64,000 nucleotides of DNA from Streptomyces formicae (GTDB lineage: Bacteria; Actinomycetota; Actinomycetes; Streptomycetales; Streptomycetaceae). A program made the position numbers and the translations under genes. The notes under the pieces were generated by a model. The model had not been told where the DNA came from. It ran no database searches and saw only the letters and a list, made by a program, of their open reading frames with translations. Positions 42,478 through 51,727 of the stretch are shown one piece after another; the stretch's first letter is position 1; every line of letters starts with the position of its first letter. The stretch lies in the NCBI RefSeq assembly GCF_002556545.1, contig NZ_CP022685.1, positions 6,860,001-6,924,000 of the forward strand. Reading direction: 5' to 3'.

Positions 42478-44538
42478 ATGTCTCTTCCCGCCCTGTCTCC
42501 TGTCTCCGGCAGAGAGGGTCCCCAACGGGCCGCGCCGAACCCCGGGCGCCCGCCCGGCGGACCCACACCCGCAGCGGTGCAACGCCGTCCCGTGGAGCTC
42601 CCGCCCGCGCACACCGCGCTGATCTGTGTCGCGCTGCCCGCCCTCGCGATCTCCAACGACCAGGGGCAGTTGACGGGCCGCGGGCTGGAGGGCTTCTACC
42701 GCGCGGGGCGTCGCGTCCTCTCCCGCCTCCACGTGCGGGTGGCCGGGCGCGAGCCCGTGGCGGTGCAGGCTCGGATGGTCTCGGCCGACAGCGCCCGTTT
42801 CATGGCGACCGTGCGTCTGCCGACGGACGGAGGTCCCGACCCGGAGGTCGTCGTCGAGCGGATCCGATACGCCGACGGCACCGAACGGATCACGCTGCAC
42901 AGCGCGGCAGGCCGTCACCTGAGGCTCCCCCTCGAGGTGTCACTCGGCACGGACCTGGCCGAGGTGGGCATGGTGGCGTCCGGCAGGGCCGGTCCCGAAC
43001 TGCCCGCCAGCGTCCACGACTCCGGCATGCGGTGGTCGTCGGGCAACGGCCATTGCGTCGTCACCGCCAACCCGCCGCCCGAGGACGCCGTGGCCTCGGC
43101 AGGGCTGCTGCGCTGGGAGGTGGACCTGCCGCCGGGTGCCGTGCGGAGCGTCGAGCTGCGGGCGCGGCCCGACGGCGCCGGGCCCATCAGAGGTGTGGGG
43201 CACGGCACGACGCGCTCCGTCGCCGGGGCACGTGCCGTCGGCGACGACCCCAGGGTCCAGCCGCTTCTCCACCGATCCGTCGAGGACCTACAGGCGCTGC
43301 TGCTGCGCGACTCCGAGTGCCCGACCGACATGTACCCGGCCGCGGGAGCGCCCTGGCGCTGCGGGCTCGCCCCGGCTGAAGCCCTGGTCGCGGCCCGTAT
43401 GGCACTGCCACTGGGAACCCGGCTCGCCGCGGGGACGTTGCGCACCCTCGCACGCGGCCAACTCGGAGGTCCGGGACCCCGGGCGGGCATGATTCCGGGT
43501 CCGCTTCGGGACGCAGGGCCGCACCTGCCACCCGGATGCACCGGAACGGAGGCGACGCTGCTCTTCCCGGTGCTCCTCGCCGAGGCGTGGCGCTGGGGGC
43601 TGCCCGAGCAGGAGGTGGAGGACCTGCTGCCCGCCGCTGAGAAGTGCCTGCGATGGTTGCGCACCGCGGTCGGCGACGGGGTGTTCCTGTCGGACGCGCA
43701 CCCGGGCGGGCTGGCGCGCTGTGAGGTCCAGGCGTACGCGCACAGGGCGGCCCTGCTGGGTGCGGACCTGCTCGATGCGCACGGGCGTACGGACGCCGCC
43801 GGGCTGCGTCAGTGGGCGGCACGACTCCGAGCCAGGTTCCGTGAGGAGTTCTGGGTGGAGGACCGTGCGGGTGGTCGTCCCGCCGCGGCGCGCCTGGCGG
43901 ACGGGCGGCCCGTGCCGCAGCTGACCGCTGGAGCGGCCCATCTCCTGGACACCGGTCTGCTCGGGGCGGGCGCGATGGCGCCCGGGCTGCTCGACAAGGT
44001 CCAGACGGAACAGTTGGCCCGGCTGCTCGGCGGTCCCGCCATGGACTCGGGCTGGGGGCTGCGCAGCCTGGGGGCGAAGGAGGTCGCGTACAACCCGTTC
44101 GGGCATCGGGGCGGTGCGGTTCGCGTGCAGGAGACGGCGGTAGCCGTCGCGGGTCTGGCGGCGGCGGGGTACGAGAAGGAGGCGAGTTCGCTCCTGCGCG
44201 GCGTGCTGGCGGCCGCGGAGTCGTTCGGTCATCGGCTGCCGGAGATGTACGCGGGGGAGCAGCGTACGGAGGGCGGGACCCCGCTGCCCCACCCCGCCGC
44301 CTGTCGTCCTGCCGCCACTGCGGCGGCCTCCGGGGTGTATCTGCTCGTGGCGCTGGCAGGCATCCGTCCCGACGCGCCGACGGGCACGGTGACCTTGAGA
44401 CCCGTCCGCGGTGCGCCGCTGGGGGAGCTGGGGCTAACGGGGCTGAGCGTCGCGGGCGGTCCGTTCTCCGTGCGTGTGAGCCGACTCGGACTTGCCATGG
44501 TCGAGGAGGCGGCCGATGGACTGCAGTTGGGGGTGTGA
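42478..44538 (+). CDS. Glycogen-debranching N-terminal domain protein (amylo-alpha-1,6-glucosidase-like)
   Basis: A 686-aa protein from ATG 42478. The N-terminal region (about 45-270) matches the bacterial glycogen-debranching N-terminal domain (GRGLEGFYRAGRRVLSRLHVRVAGREP, HSAAGRHLRLPLEVSLGTDLAEVG). The remaining part is an alpha/alpha toroid of amylo-alpha-1,6-glucosidase type (MYPAAGAPWRCGLAPAEALV, FGHRGGAVRVQETAVAVAGL). It probably acts on a branched or capped alpha-glucan, but a catalytic acid is not obvious. The 266-bp gap behind the DUF4192 gene contains no convincing gene. A conserved Streptomyces gene of unproven role. Confidence 0.8.
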   Translation: MSLPALSPVSGREGPQRAAPNPGRPPGGPTPAAVQRRPVELPPAHTALICVALPALAISNDQGQLTGRGLEGFYRAGRRVLSRLHVRVAGREPVAVQARMVSADSARFMATVRLPTDGGPDPEVVVERIRYADGTERITLHSAAGRHLRLPLEVSLGTDLAEVGMVASGRAGPELPASVHDSGMRWSSGNGHCVVTANPPPEDAVASAGLLRWEVDLPPGAVRSVELRARPDGAGPIRGVGHGTTRSVAGARAVGDDPRVQPLLHRSVEDLQALLLRDSECPTDMYPAAGAPWRCGLAPAEALVAARMALPLGTRLAAGTLRTLARGQLGGPGPRAGMIPGPLRDAGPHLPPGCTGTEATLLFPVLLAEAWRWGLPEQEVEDLLPAAEKCLRWLRTAVGDGVFLSDAHPGGLARCEVQAYAHRAALLGADLLDAHGRTDAAGLRQWAARLRARFREEFWVEDRAGGRPAAARLADGRPVPQLTAGAAHLLDTGLLGAGAMAPGLLDKVQTEQLARLLGGPAMDSGWGLRSLGAKEVAYNPFGHRGGAVRVQETAVAVAGLAAAGYEKEASSLLRGVLAAAESFGHRLPEMYAGEQRTEGGTPLPHPAACRPAATAAASGVYLLVALAGIRPDAPTGTVTLRPVRGAPLGELGLTGLSVAGGPFSVRVSRLGLAMVEEAADGLQLGV

Positions 44539-44614
44539 GCCCGTGGCGGACGGGGCGTGGAGCGGCCGGTCGTGGACGGTGAGCCGAGCCGGGGAGGGCT
44601 TGACCAAGGAGGTG

Positions 44615-44640
44615 TTTATCGTCAGGCAGACGACTATGAT
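44615..44640 (+). promoter_or_regulatory. Candidate operator and leaderless promoter of the Nudix gene
   Basis: TATCGTC-AGGCA-GACGACTA is an imperfect dyad centred near 44626. It runs into TATGAT (44635-44640), a -10-like hexamer that ends six bases before ATG 44647. A regulator bound here would block the promoter. AAGGAGG at 44606-44612 is too far from the ATG to act as its ribosome binding site. Confidence 0.55.
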
Positions 44641-44646
44641 CGCTTC

Positions 44647-45408
44647 ATGTCGCCCTACGACCCGTCGGCCTTCGAGCCCTTCGCAGTCACCGTCGACCTG
44701 GTCGTGCTGACCGTGCGCCGTCACGCGCTGTGTGCGCTGGCCGTGCGGCGCGGTGAGCCGCCATTCCAAGGGCGTTGGGCGCTCCCCGGCGGGTTCGTAC
44801 GTCCTGATGAGGACCTGTCCGCCGCGGCCGCGCGCGAACTGATCGAGGAAACCGGCCTCTGCGCCCACGACCCGGGCGCACCGGCCCAGGCCAACGGGGC
44901 GCACCTCGAGCAGCTCGCCACGTACGGCGACCCCAAGCGCGATCCGCGGATGAGAGTGGTCAGCGTCGCCCATCTCGCCCTCGCACCCGATCTGCCCGCG
45001 CCCCGGGCGGGCGGCGACGCACACAGCGCGCGCTGGGCGCCGGTGGAGGCGCTGCTCAACCAGGGGGGTTACGGCAGGGAGGACGAACAGGCCGCGCCGC
45101 TCGCCTTCGACCACGCGCAGATCCTGGCGGACGGTGTGGAGCGCGCCCGCTCCAAGATCGAGTACTCCTCGCTGGCCACGGCCTTCTGCCCGCCGGAGTT
45201 CACCGTCGGCGAGCTGCGACGGGTGTACGAGGCTGTCTGGGGCGTCGTGCTCGACCCCCGCAACTTCCACCGCAAGGTGACGGGCACACCGGGCTTCCTC
45301 GTACCCACCGGCGGTACGACCACCCGGCAGGGCGGCCGCCCCGCGCAGCTCTTCCGTGCGGGTGGCGCGACGCTGCTCAACCCGCCGATGCTGCGTCCCG
45401 AGGTCTGA
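44647..45408 (+). CDS. Nudix hydrolase with C-terminal winged helix, NrtR-like
   Basis: A 253-aa protein. The N-terminal Nudix domain contains the box GX5EX7RELIEETGL (about residues 57-79), preceded by FQGRWALPGG. The C-terminal winged helix (FTVGELRRVYEAVWGVVLDPRNFHRKV, followed by FLVPTGG) is that of NrtR-type regulators, which control NAD metabolism genes and respond to ADP-ribose. The box keeps the glutamates, so catalysis is possible. Start ATG 44647 looks leaderless, with an inverted repeat over the promoter that could be its own operator. No NAD biosynthesis genes are adjacent. Confidence 0.88.
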   Translation: MSPYDPSAFEPFAVTVDLVVLTVRRHALCALAVRRGEPPFQGRWALPGGFVRPDEDLSAAAARELIEETGLCAHDPGAPAQANGAHLEQLATYGDPKRDPRMRVVSVAHLALAPDLPAPRAGGDAHSARWAPVEALLNQGGYGREDEQAAPLAFDHAQILADGVERARSKIEYSSLATAFCPPEFTVGELRRVYEAVWGVVLDPRNFHRKVTGTPGFLVPTGGTTTRQGGRPAQLFRAGGATLLNPPMLRPEV

Positions 45409-45597
45409 CGCCCGCGCTCGCTGTCACCTGCCTATCCTGTCGATTTACCCGGCTCGGCGGACACCAGTGGCTCACGCCCTGCCCGAAAAGCCGGAAATAT
45501 CGCGTTATCTTGCTGCAGTACCCACGGGGTTCGTCCGTCCCCGATCCGGCGGACGGATCCCGGCCGCCGAGCGGTCGCACATCCTGCGAGAGAAGCG

Positions 45598-47541
45598 ATG
45601 ATCCAGGCCATCGGACTGACCAGCAATCCCCGCCAGGAGCTCCCGCCCGCCGTCGACGACGTGTCCTTCGAGGCGCGCACCGGCCGTGTCACGGCGCTGC
45701 TCGGCGCCGAGGCCGCCGGCAAGACCACGGCGCTGCGGCTGATGCTCGAACTCCAACAGGGCCGTGGAATCGCGTACTTCAGAGGCCGCCCACTGCACCG
45801 TATCGCCCGTCCGTCCCGCGAGGTCGGCGTTCTCCTGGGTGAGGTTCCTGGGCACCCGGCCCGCTCGGTCCGCGGGCATCTGCGCATGCTCTGCGCGGCC
45901 GGTGGAGTGCCCGTGCAGCGGGCTGACGACGTCCTCGAGGTCATCGGTCTCGTCAGCCTGCGGGACCAGCGTCTCGGTACGCTCTCGCGCGGCATGGACC
46001 GACGCCTCGGACTGGGCTGCGCACTCCTCACCGACCCGCACACCCTTGTTCTCGACGCGCCTGCTCATGGGCTCTCGACCCGGGAGAGCGGATGGCTGCA
46101 CGGCGTTCTGAGAGCCCATGCGCGCCAGGGCGGCACCGTCCTGTTCACCACGGACGACCCCAAAGAGGCCGCCAGGACCGCCGATCGCGTCGTCACACTG
46201 GAGGCGGGGCGGCTCGTCGCCGATCAGGAGGTCGCGGACTTCGCGCGCACCAGGCTCCGCCCCAGGGTCGCCGTCCAGAGCCCCCACGCGGCCCGTCTCG
46301 GCGCGCTGCTCGCCAAGGAGGCGCGCGCGAGCCGACGCTCCGTGGAAGTGGTCAACGAGGACGGCAGCAGGCTCTCCGTGTACGGCAGCAGCTGTGCCGA
46401 TGTGGGGGAGGCCGCGTATCGCCACGGCATTCTCGTCCACCAACTCGCCGATGAGATCGGGGACGCGGGGCCGTCGTTGCCCACGGAGGTCAGGGCCGAC
46501 CCGCCCGGCAACCGCAGCGACAGTCGAACGGGTAGCCGAACCGGTGAGCGAATCGATGGTCGGCTCCACGTCGCCGCGGATGACGACTCCGACCCACGCC
46601 CAGACCCAGACCCAGGCCCCGCCCCAGACCCGGACCCGACCGAGATCCTGCTGACCCCGCTGGTCCCTCTCGAGGGCGCTGGTGACGCCGACCACGCGCG
46701 CGTCGCCGCGGGCCCTTCCGCCCCGCAGGACCCGGCGTCCTCGCTGCCGCCTCCCATCACGGTCCGTCACGGCCGGAGTCCTCTCCGGCCTCTGCGGTAC
46801 GAGCTGCGTCGCGTCGCGGGCGTCGGCAGTGGCTATCTCACCGCGGCCGCCGTCGTGGCCGTCTCCGCCCTGATCGCCGTCTTCCTGGCCAGGGCCGGTC
46901 ATACGCCGCAGGCGCGCCTCATCGCCGCATGGCCCGAGGAACTTCCCCTGCCGCCCGCGGCTCTTGGTGCCGGTCTGCTCGGCGCGCTCGCGTTCGGCGA
47001 CGAGTTCCGTCACCCCGCCCTCGCCGCGGACCGGGGCACCGTCCCGCGCCGCCTGGGGCTGCTCGGCGCCAAGCTGCTCGTCGCCGCCGCCACGGCGCTG
47101 CTGCTGTGCCTGCTCGCGGTGGTCTCCGACGCCGCGCTCCTCCATCTCGTATACGGAGAAGAACTCACGAAGGTTCCCGCTGACTGGCTTTCGCTGAGCG
47201 CGAGTTGGGTGGCCTTGGTGACCGGATGCGCGTGGGCGGGGGTGCTCGCCGCCGGCGTCTTCCGGTCCACCACCGCGGGCCTCGCCGCCGTGCTCGCGGT
47301 GCCGATCGTCGTCGTACCCCTCGTACAGAAGGCCTTGGAGGGACCATCTGTGCGATCGGCGGCGGGGCTTCCTGCGAGGCTGCGCGACCTCGCGCTGGTG
47401 CAGTGGCCGTTCGGAGTCGAGCGGTACCTGGCCGGTGGCGTGCGCATGATCGCCCAACCCGTGGGTGGCGCACTGATGTTGTCGTTGACCGCTCTGCTCT
47501 GCGCGTATCTGCTCACGGCGATGCGCGGCAGGGTCCGTTGA
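45598..47541 (+). CDS. ABC ATPase-permease fusion with degenerate catalytic residues
   Basis: A 647-aa protein from ATG 45598, preceded by GAGAGAAG. Residues about 1-215 are an ABC ATPase domain: Walker A GAEAAGKT (36-43), a weak signature LSRGMDRR and Walker B LVLDAP (151-155). The catalytic Glu of Walker B is Ala154, and the switch His is Asp186 in LFTTDDPKEA. The hinge region holds DP-repeats (residues 332-347) and is long and disordered. The last 230 residues contain about six membrane segments, like an ABC-2 permease. It lies just upstream of whiH. ATP hydrolysis looks impaired; binding may remain. Confidence 0.82.
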   Translation: MIQAIGLTSNPRQELPPAVDDVSFEARTGRVTALLGAEAAGKTTALRLMLELQQGRGIAYFRGRPLHRIARPSREVGVLLGEVPGHPARSVRGHLRMLCAAGGVPVQRADDVLEVIGLVSLRDQRLGTLSRGMDRRLGLGCALLTDPHTLVLDAPAHGLSTRESGWLHGVLRAHARQGGTVLFTTDDPKEAARTADRVVTLEAGRLVADQEVADFARTRLRPRVAVQSPHAARLGALLAKEARASRRSVEVVNEDGSRLSVYGSSCADVGEAAYRHGILVHQLADEIGDAGPSLPTEVRADPPGNRSDSRTGSRTGERIDGRLHVAADDDSDPRPDPDPGPAPDPDPTEILLTPLVPLEGAGDADHARVAAGPSAPQDPASSLPPPITVRHGRSPLRPLRYELRRVAGVGSGYLTAAAVVAVSALIAVFLARAGHTPQARLIAAWPEELPLPPAALGAGLLGALAFGDEFRHPALAADRGTVPRRLGLLGAKLLVAAATALLLCLLAVVSDAALLHLVYGEELTKVPADWLSLSASWVALVTGCAWAGVLAAGVFRSTTAGLAAVLAVPIVVVPLVQKALEGPSVRSAAGLPARLRDLALVQWPFGVERYLAGGVRMIAQPVGGALMLSLTALLCAYLLTAMRGRVR

Positions 47542-47588
47542 GGACCGTCCGGCACCTTCCGTTGCGGTGCTGTGCGCAACTCCCCGGA

Positions 47589-47611
47589 TAACGCCCATTT
47601 CTTTCCGATAA
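47589..47611 (+). promoter_or_regulatory. Candidate WhiG-dependent promoter of whiH
   Basis: CCGATAA at 47605-47611 matches the -10 of sigma-28-type (WhiG) promoters (GCCGATAA). TAAC at 47589-47592 resembles their -35 (TAAA), but the spacing is about 11 to 12 bp, shorter than the usual 15. whiH is a known WhiG target in S. coelicolor, which supports the call. Confidence 0.5.
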
Positions 47612-47703
47612 GGCGTCAATTGCGGTGGGGTAAGCGATCACCCTTTCGTGTGCTTTTCACCAAAGACCTCAAGGGAGTTGGGGGCAGCGCCGACAACTCA
47701 TCC

Positions 47704-48591
47704 GTGAGTACCCTTGCGCACACCATGATGACCACCGCCCGCTCCGCCGACTCCGGTCTCGCAGGCCCGGGCGAACTCGACCGATACCCCTATGCCGAAG
47801 CCCCCGGCGGGGATCGCGTCGGCGCCCCCGTCTGGGACGGCGCCGGACAGGACCTGGGGCGCGTGGGCCGGCGAACCGCCGGTAGCCGCGGCCGTGGGCT
47901 GCACGGCCAACTCGTTCAGCAGCTGGGTCAGATGATCGTCTCGGGCGACCTGGGCGCCGATCGCCCGCTCGTCCCCGAGGAGATCGGCCAGCGCTTCGAG
48001 GTCTCCCGCACCGTCGTGCGCGAGTCGCTGCGCGTGCTCGAGGCCAAGGGCCTGGTCAGCGCCCGGCCCAACGTCGGCACGCGCGTGCGTCCTGTCAGCG
48101 ACTGGAATCTGCTCGACCCCGACATCATCGAATGGCGGGCTTTCGGGCCGCAGCGCGACGATCAGCGGCGCGAGCTCGGCGAGCTGCGCTGGATGATCGA
48201 GCCGCTCGCCGCCCGCCTGGCCGCCGGGCACGGTCGCGAGGAGGTGCAGCAGCGCCTCGCCGACATGGTCGAGATCATGGGGCACGCCCTGGCACAGGGT
48301 GACTCGATCACCTTCTCCCGTGCCGACGCGGAGTTCCACTCGCTGCTGATCCAGCTCGCGGGCAACCGGATGCTGGAACACCTGTCCGGCATCGTCTCGG
48401 CCGCCCTCCAGGTCTCCGGCGGGCCGATCACCGGCTGTGACCGTCCCAGCGAAGGCTCCCTCGTGCACCACTCCCGCATCGTCGATGCCCTCGCGGCAGG
48501 CGATGGTTCCGGTGCCGAGGCGGCCATGCGGCAGCTGCTGACCGTCCACCCGGAGGTGGAGCGAGTAGTGCCTGCCCCTCGCGAGCACTGA
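47704..48591 (+). CDS. whiH: Sporulation transcription factor WhiH (GntR family)
   Basis: A 295-aa GntR/FadR-type regulator needed for septation of aerial hyphae in Streptomyces. After about 60 residues of variable sequence, the winged helix appears (HGQLVQQLGQMIVSGDLGAD, EEIGQRFEVSRTVVRESLRVLEAKGLV). The C-terminal FCD domain is all-helical and contains WRAFGPQRDDQRRELGELRWMIEP, DAEFHSLLIQLAGNRML and HHSRIVDALAAGD. The start is GTG 47704; ATG at 47725 and 47728 are also possible. The position between an ABC gene and hrdB matches S. coelicolor. A stable hairpin follows the stop codon. Confidence 0.95.
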   Translation: MSTLAHTMMTTARSADSGLAGPGELDRYPYAEAPGGDRVGAPVWDGAGQDLGRVGRRTAGSRGRGLHGQLVQQLGQMIVSGDLGADRPLVPEEIGQRFEVSRTVVRESLRVLEAKGLVSARPNVGTRVRPVSDWNLLDPDIIEWRAFGPQRDDQRRELGELRWMIEPLAARLAAGHGREEVQQRLADMVEIMGHALAQGDSITFSRADAEFHSLLIQLAGNRMLEHLSGIVSAALQVSGGPITGCDRPSEGSLVHHSRIVDALAAGDGSGAEAAMRQLLTVHPEVERVVPAPREH

Positions 48592-48686
48592 CCGTGCGTC
48601 CGCGTCGGCGGATCCGACGCGTGCACGTCCGTCGGCATCGCCGCTTCGTTCCGTACGCCGCCGATGGCTCCGTGGCCGCACCCGGT

Positions 48687-48736
48687 GTCGCCGGATCCCC
48701 GCGGGCTCCTCAGGGGCCCGGCGGGGATCCGGCGAC
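48687..48736. terminator. Long hairpin between whiH and hrdB
   Basis: Perfect 16-bp arms, GTCGCCGGATCCCCGC at 48687-48702 and GCGGGGATCCGGCGAC at 48721-48736, around an 18-nt loop that contains further short pairing. It should end whiH transcription. Confidence 0.8.
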
Positions 48737-49051
48737 GCGATCGTGGGGTGCCTTACAGGGCGTCGGGGGATCATTCGTGCGGGTGAATCAGTCGCTTCTG
48801 ACCGTATCTAGCCGTTTTTGAGCACTTACGGGGTGTGACTCGGGCCACGTAGATTGGGCGTAACGCTCGTAGGAGCAGCGCGATGACCTAAGAGGTGATA
48901 GCCGAGGAGGGAATACAGCGGTCGTTCGCGACGCTGTGCAGCTCCCCGGCCCCGCCCGCGCCGTCGGCCCAATCCCCAGCCGTCGGTCGTCGGCTCCGGT
49001 CCACAATGGACGGGGCCGGAAGTCGTTTACCAACGTTCCGAGAGGTTGTTC
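48737..49051 (+). promoter_or_regulatory. hrdB promoter and leader region
   Basis: The 315 bp between the whiH hairpin and the hrdB start contain no gene. An AT-rich patch lies at about 48795-48830, followed by GGTGTGACTCGGGCC and CGTAGATTGGGCGTAAC (48832-48863), the most promoter-like part. In Streptomyces the main hrdB promoter is read by an ECF sigma factor (ShbA/SigR type), but I cannot align a -35/-10 with confidence. GAGAGG at 49040-49045 is the ribosome binding site. Confidence 0.5.
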
Positions 49052-50590
49052 GTGTCGGCCAGCACATCCCGTACGCTCCCGCCGGAGATCGCCGAATCCG
49101 TCTCTGTCATGGCGCTCATCGAGCGGGGAAAGGCTGATGGGCAGATCGCCGGCGATGACGTGCGTCGTGCCTTCGAAGCTGACCAGATTCCGGCCACTCA
49201 GTGGAAGAACGTTCTGCGCAGCCTCAACCAGATCCTCGAGGAAGAGGGTGTGACGCTGATGGTCAGTGCCGCGGAGCCCAAGCGCCCCCGCAAGAGCGTC
49301 GCAGCGAAGAGTCCGGCCAAGCGCACCGCGACCAGGACGGTCGCGGCCAAGACCGCCACGGCGAAGCCCACCGCCACCGCCGCCACTGAGGCACCGGCCG
49401 CGGACGGCACCGCCGAGGACGCGCCCGCGAAGAAGGTCGCTGCCAAGAAGGCGACGGCCAAGAAGGCCGTTGCGAAGAAGACCGCCGTCAAGAAGACGGC
49501 AGCCAAGAAGTCCGCTTCCAAGAAGGACGCCGACGAGCTCCTGGACGAAGAGGCCACCGAGGAGGCACCCGCGACCGGCAAGCCCGGCGAGGGTGAGCCC
49601 GCCGAGGAAGGCGCCCAGGGCTTCGTGCTCTCCGACGAGGACGAGGACGACGCGCCCGCGCAGCAGGTCGCTGCCGCCGGTGCCACCGCCGACCCGGTCA
49701 AGGACTACCTGAAGCAGATCGGCAAGGTTCCGCTCCTCAACGCCGAGCAGGAGGTCGAGCTCGCCAAGCGCATCGAGGCCGGCCTGTTCGCCGAGGACAA
49801 GCTCGCCAACGCCGACAAGCTCGCGCCGAAGCTCAAGCGCGAGCTGGAGATCATCGCCGAGGACGGCCGCCGCGCCAAGAACCACCTCCTGGAGGCCAAC
49901 CTCCGCCTGGTGGTCTCCCTGGCCAAGCGCTACACCGGCCGCGGCATGCTCTTCCTGGACCTCATCCAGGAGGGCAACCTCGGTCTGATCCGCGCGGTCG
50001 AGAAGTTCGACTACACCAAGGGCTACAAGTTCTCCACGTATGCCACCTGGTGGATCCGTCAGGCAATTACCCGCGCCATGGCCGACCAGGCCCGCACCAT
50101 CCGTATCCCGGTGCACATGGTCGAGGTCATCAACAAGCTGGCCCGTGTCCAGCGCCAGATGCTCCAGGACCTGGGCCGTGAGCCCACTCCGGAGGAACTG
50201 GCCAAGGAACTGGACATGACTCCCGAGAAGGTCATCGAGGTCCAGAAGTACGGCCGCGAGCCCATCTCCCTCCACACCCCCCTGGGTGAGGACGGCGACA
50301 GCGAGTTCGGTGACCTCATCGAGGACTCCGAAGCGGTCGTGCCCGCCGACGCGGTCAGCTTCACGCTCCTCCAGGAGCAGCTGCACTCGGTCCTGGACAC
50401 CCTGTCCGAGCGTGAGGCGGGCGTGGTCTCCATGCGCTTCGGTCTCACGGACGGCCAGCCCAAGACCCTCGACGAGATCGGCAAGGTCTACGGAGTGACG
50501 CGTGAGCGCATCCGTCAGATCGAGTCGAAGACGATGTCGAAGCTGCGGCACCCGTCGCGCTCGCAGGTGCTGCGCGACTACCTCGACTAG
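49052..50590 (+). CDS. hrdB: Principal sigma factor HrdB
   Basis: The essential group 1 sigma factor of Streptomyces RNA polymerase. The protein is 512 aa from GTG 49052, six bases after GAGAGG. Region 1.1 is at the N-terminus ([24 protein letters not shown]). Residues about 80-165 form an Ala/Lys-rich linker with [17 protein letters not shown], diagnostic of HrdB. Conserved regions follow: 1.2 ([21 protein letters not shown]), 2.1-2.4 ([52 protein letters not shown]) and 4.2 ([21 protein letters not shown]). A terminator hairpin follows. Confidence 0.98.
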   Translation: MSASTSRTLPPEIAESVSVMALIERGKADGQIAGDDVRRAFEADQIPATQWKNVLRSLNQILEEEGVTLMVSAAEPKRPRKSVAAKSPAKRTATRTVAAKTATAKPTATAATEAPAADGTAEDAPAKKVAAKKATAKKAVAKKTAVKKTAAKKSASKKDADELLDEEATEEAPATGKPGEGEPAEEGAQGFVLSDEDEDDAPAQQVAAAGATADPVKDYLKQIGKVPLLNAEQEVELAKRIEAGLFAEDKLANADKLAPKLKRELEIIAEDGRRAKNHLLEANLRLVVSLAKRYTGRGMLFLDLIQEGNLGLIRAVEKFDYTKGYKFSTYATWWIRQAITRAMADQARTIRIPVHMVEVINKLARVQRQMLQDLGREPTPEELAKELDMTPEKVIEVQKYGREPISLHTPLGEDGDSEFGDLIEDSEAVVPADAVSFTLLQEQLHSVLDTLSEREAGVVSMRFGLTDGQPKTLDEIGKVYGVTRERIRQIESKTMSKLRHPSRSQVLRDYLD

Positions 50591-50616
50591 GCAGCGACAG
50601 TAGCCGACGCACGCCA

Positions 50617-50659
50617 CGAAAGGCCCGAAGTCTCCCGACACGAGACTTCGGGCCTTTCG
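50617..50659. terminator. Hairpin terminator after hrdB
   Basis: An 18-bp stem (CGAAAGGCCCGAAGTCTC with GAGACTTCGGGCCTTTCG) around a 7-nt loop, 27 bp after the hrdB stop codon. Confidence 0.92.
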
Positions 50660-50730
50660 CGCGCGGGTGCGCGGTGTGCTGCACTGGATGACTCTGGGTA
50701 CGCAATGGCAACCCAGAGTGAGGAGATCGC

Positions 50731-51561
50731 ATGCGTCGTCCCTTCGCCCGAGTGCGGACGGGGGCACTGGCCCTGATGGCCGCTGCCGCCGCGCTGCCGT
50801 TGGCCTCCCCGGTTCCCGCGTCAGCCGACAGCGTGGTCATCGGGGGTGGTCCGGTACGGGCTTCCGACAGTCCGTGGACCGTGGCGCTCTCCAGTCGTGA
50901 CCGGTTCGGGGGTACCCGGTCGGGACAGTTCTGCGGCGGCGTGGTGATCGGGCGCACAACGGTCCTGACCGCCGCGCACTGCATGAGCCGGGACGTGCTC
51001 GGCGTGCCGCTGAGCGAGGTCGAGGACCTGAAGGTCATCGCGGGCCGCAGTGACCTGCGGGCGGCCGACGGAGCGGAGATCGCGGTGCGCGACGTCTGGA
51101 TCAATCCGGAGTACGACAGCTACACCAACTCCGGCGACGTGGCGGCGCTGACCCTGGCCGAGCCGTTGCCCAAGGGGTACGTGATCCCCGTGGCCGAGCA
51201 GGGGGATCCGGCGTACGAGGCGGGCACGGGTGCCGCGGTCTACGGCTGGGGAGACACCACGGGGTCGGGGACTTACGCCCGTACGCTCCACTCGGCGCGC
51301 GTCGACGTGCTCTCCGACGCCGTGTGCGAGGAGGCGTATCCGGGCAGCTCCGACGGAACGTACACGGCCGCCACCATGGTGTGCGCGGGCGAGCTGGAGG
51401 GTCGGCGCGACGCCTGCCAGGGGGACAGCGGAGGGCCGCTCGTCGCGCGTGGACGGCTGATCGGGCTGGTGTCCTGGGGGAGTGGCTGTGGGCGGGCCGG
51501 AAGTCCCGGTGTGTACACGCGGCTCTCGGGCGTCGCCAGAGCGCTGCAGGGGCGCGGCTGA
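50731..51561 (+). CDS. Secreted trypsin-like serine protease
   Basis: A 276-aa S1-family protease with a Sec-type signal peptide ([20 protein letters not shown], cleavage after PASA near residue 32). The triad is clear: His in VLTAAHCM, Asp in SGDVAALTL and Ser in QGDSGGP. Asp six residues before the active Ser ([11 protein letters not shown]) indicates trypsin-like specificity for Lys/Arg. Cysteines flanking the Ser and near the C-terminus (GSGCGRAG) fit disulfides. The start is ATG 50731 after GAGGAG. No pro-region of the alpha-lytic type is visible. It is unlike the two lipoprotein proteases near 9-11 kb. Confidence 0.94.
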   Translation: MRRPFARVRTGALALMAAAAALPLASPVPASADSVVIGGGPVRASDSPWTVALSSRDRFGGTRSGQFCGGVVIGRTTVLTAAHCMSRDVLGVPLSEVEDLKVIAGRSDLRAADGAEIAVRDVWINPEYDSYTNSGDVAALTLAEPLPKGYVIPVAEQGDPAYEAGTGAAVYGWGDTTGSGTYARTLHSARVDVLSDAVCEEAYPGSSDGTYTAATMVCAGELEGRRDACQGDSGGPLVARGRLIGLVSWGSGCGRAGSPGVYTRLSGVARALQGRG

Positions 51562-51641
51562 GGACGCCTGTGCCCGGACCCGGCCGGGAAGAGCGGGCCC
51601 CAGACGCCCGAGAAGGCGCCTGGGCGCCTGTGTAACGAGAG

Positions 51642-51681
51642 CGGGCGGCCGCCCCTACCTGTTGGTGGGGGCGGCCGCCCG
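51642..51681. terminator. Hairpin between protease gene and DUF7455 gene
   Basis: An 18-bp stem (arms CGGGCGGCCGCCCCTACC and GGTGGGGGCGGCCGCCCG) with one G-T pair around TGTT. It serves the convergent protease and DUF7455 genes. Confidence 0.88.
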
Positions 51682-51727
51682 TTCGCCGGCCTGTGTGCCG
51701 GTGCTGGCTCGTCGTGGATGCGAGGTG

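Noticed and set aside
42207..42478. A possible small gene beginning MNAPVRWWARWAARLVT after the DUF4192 stop
   Set aside because: The frame stays open far into the debranching-like gene, has no codon bias of its own and lacks a stop before that gene; the ATGA overlap alone is not enough.
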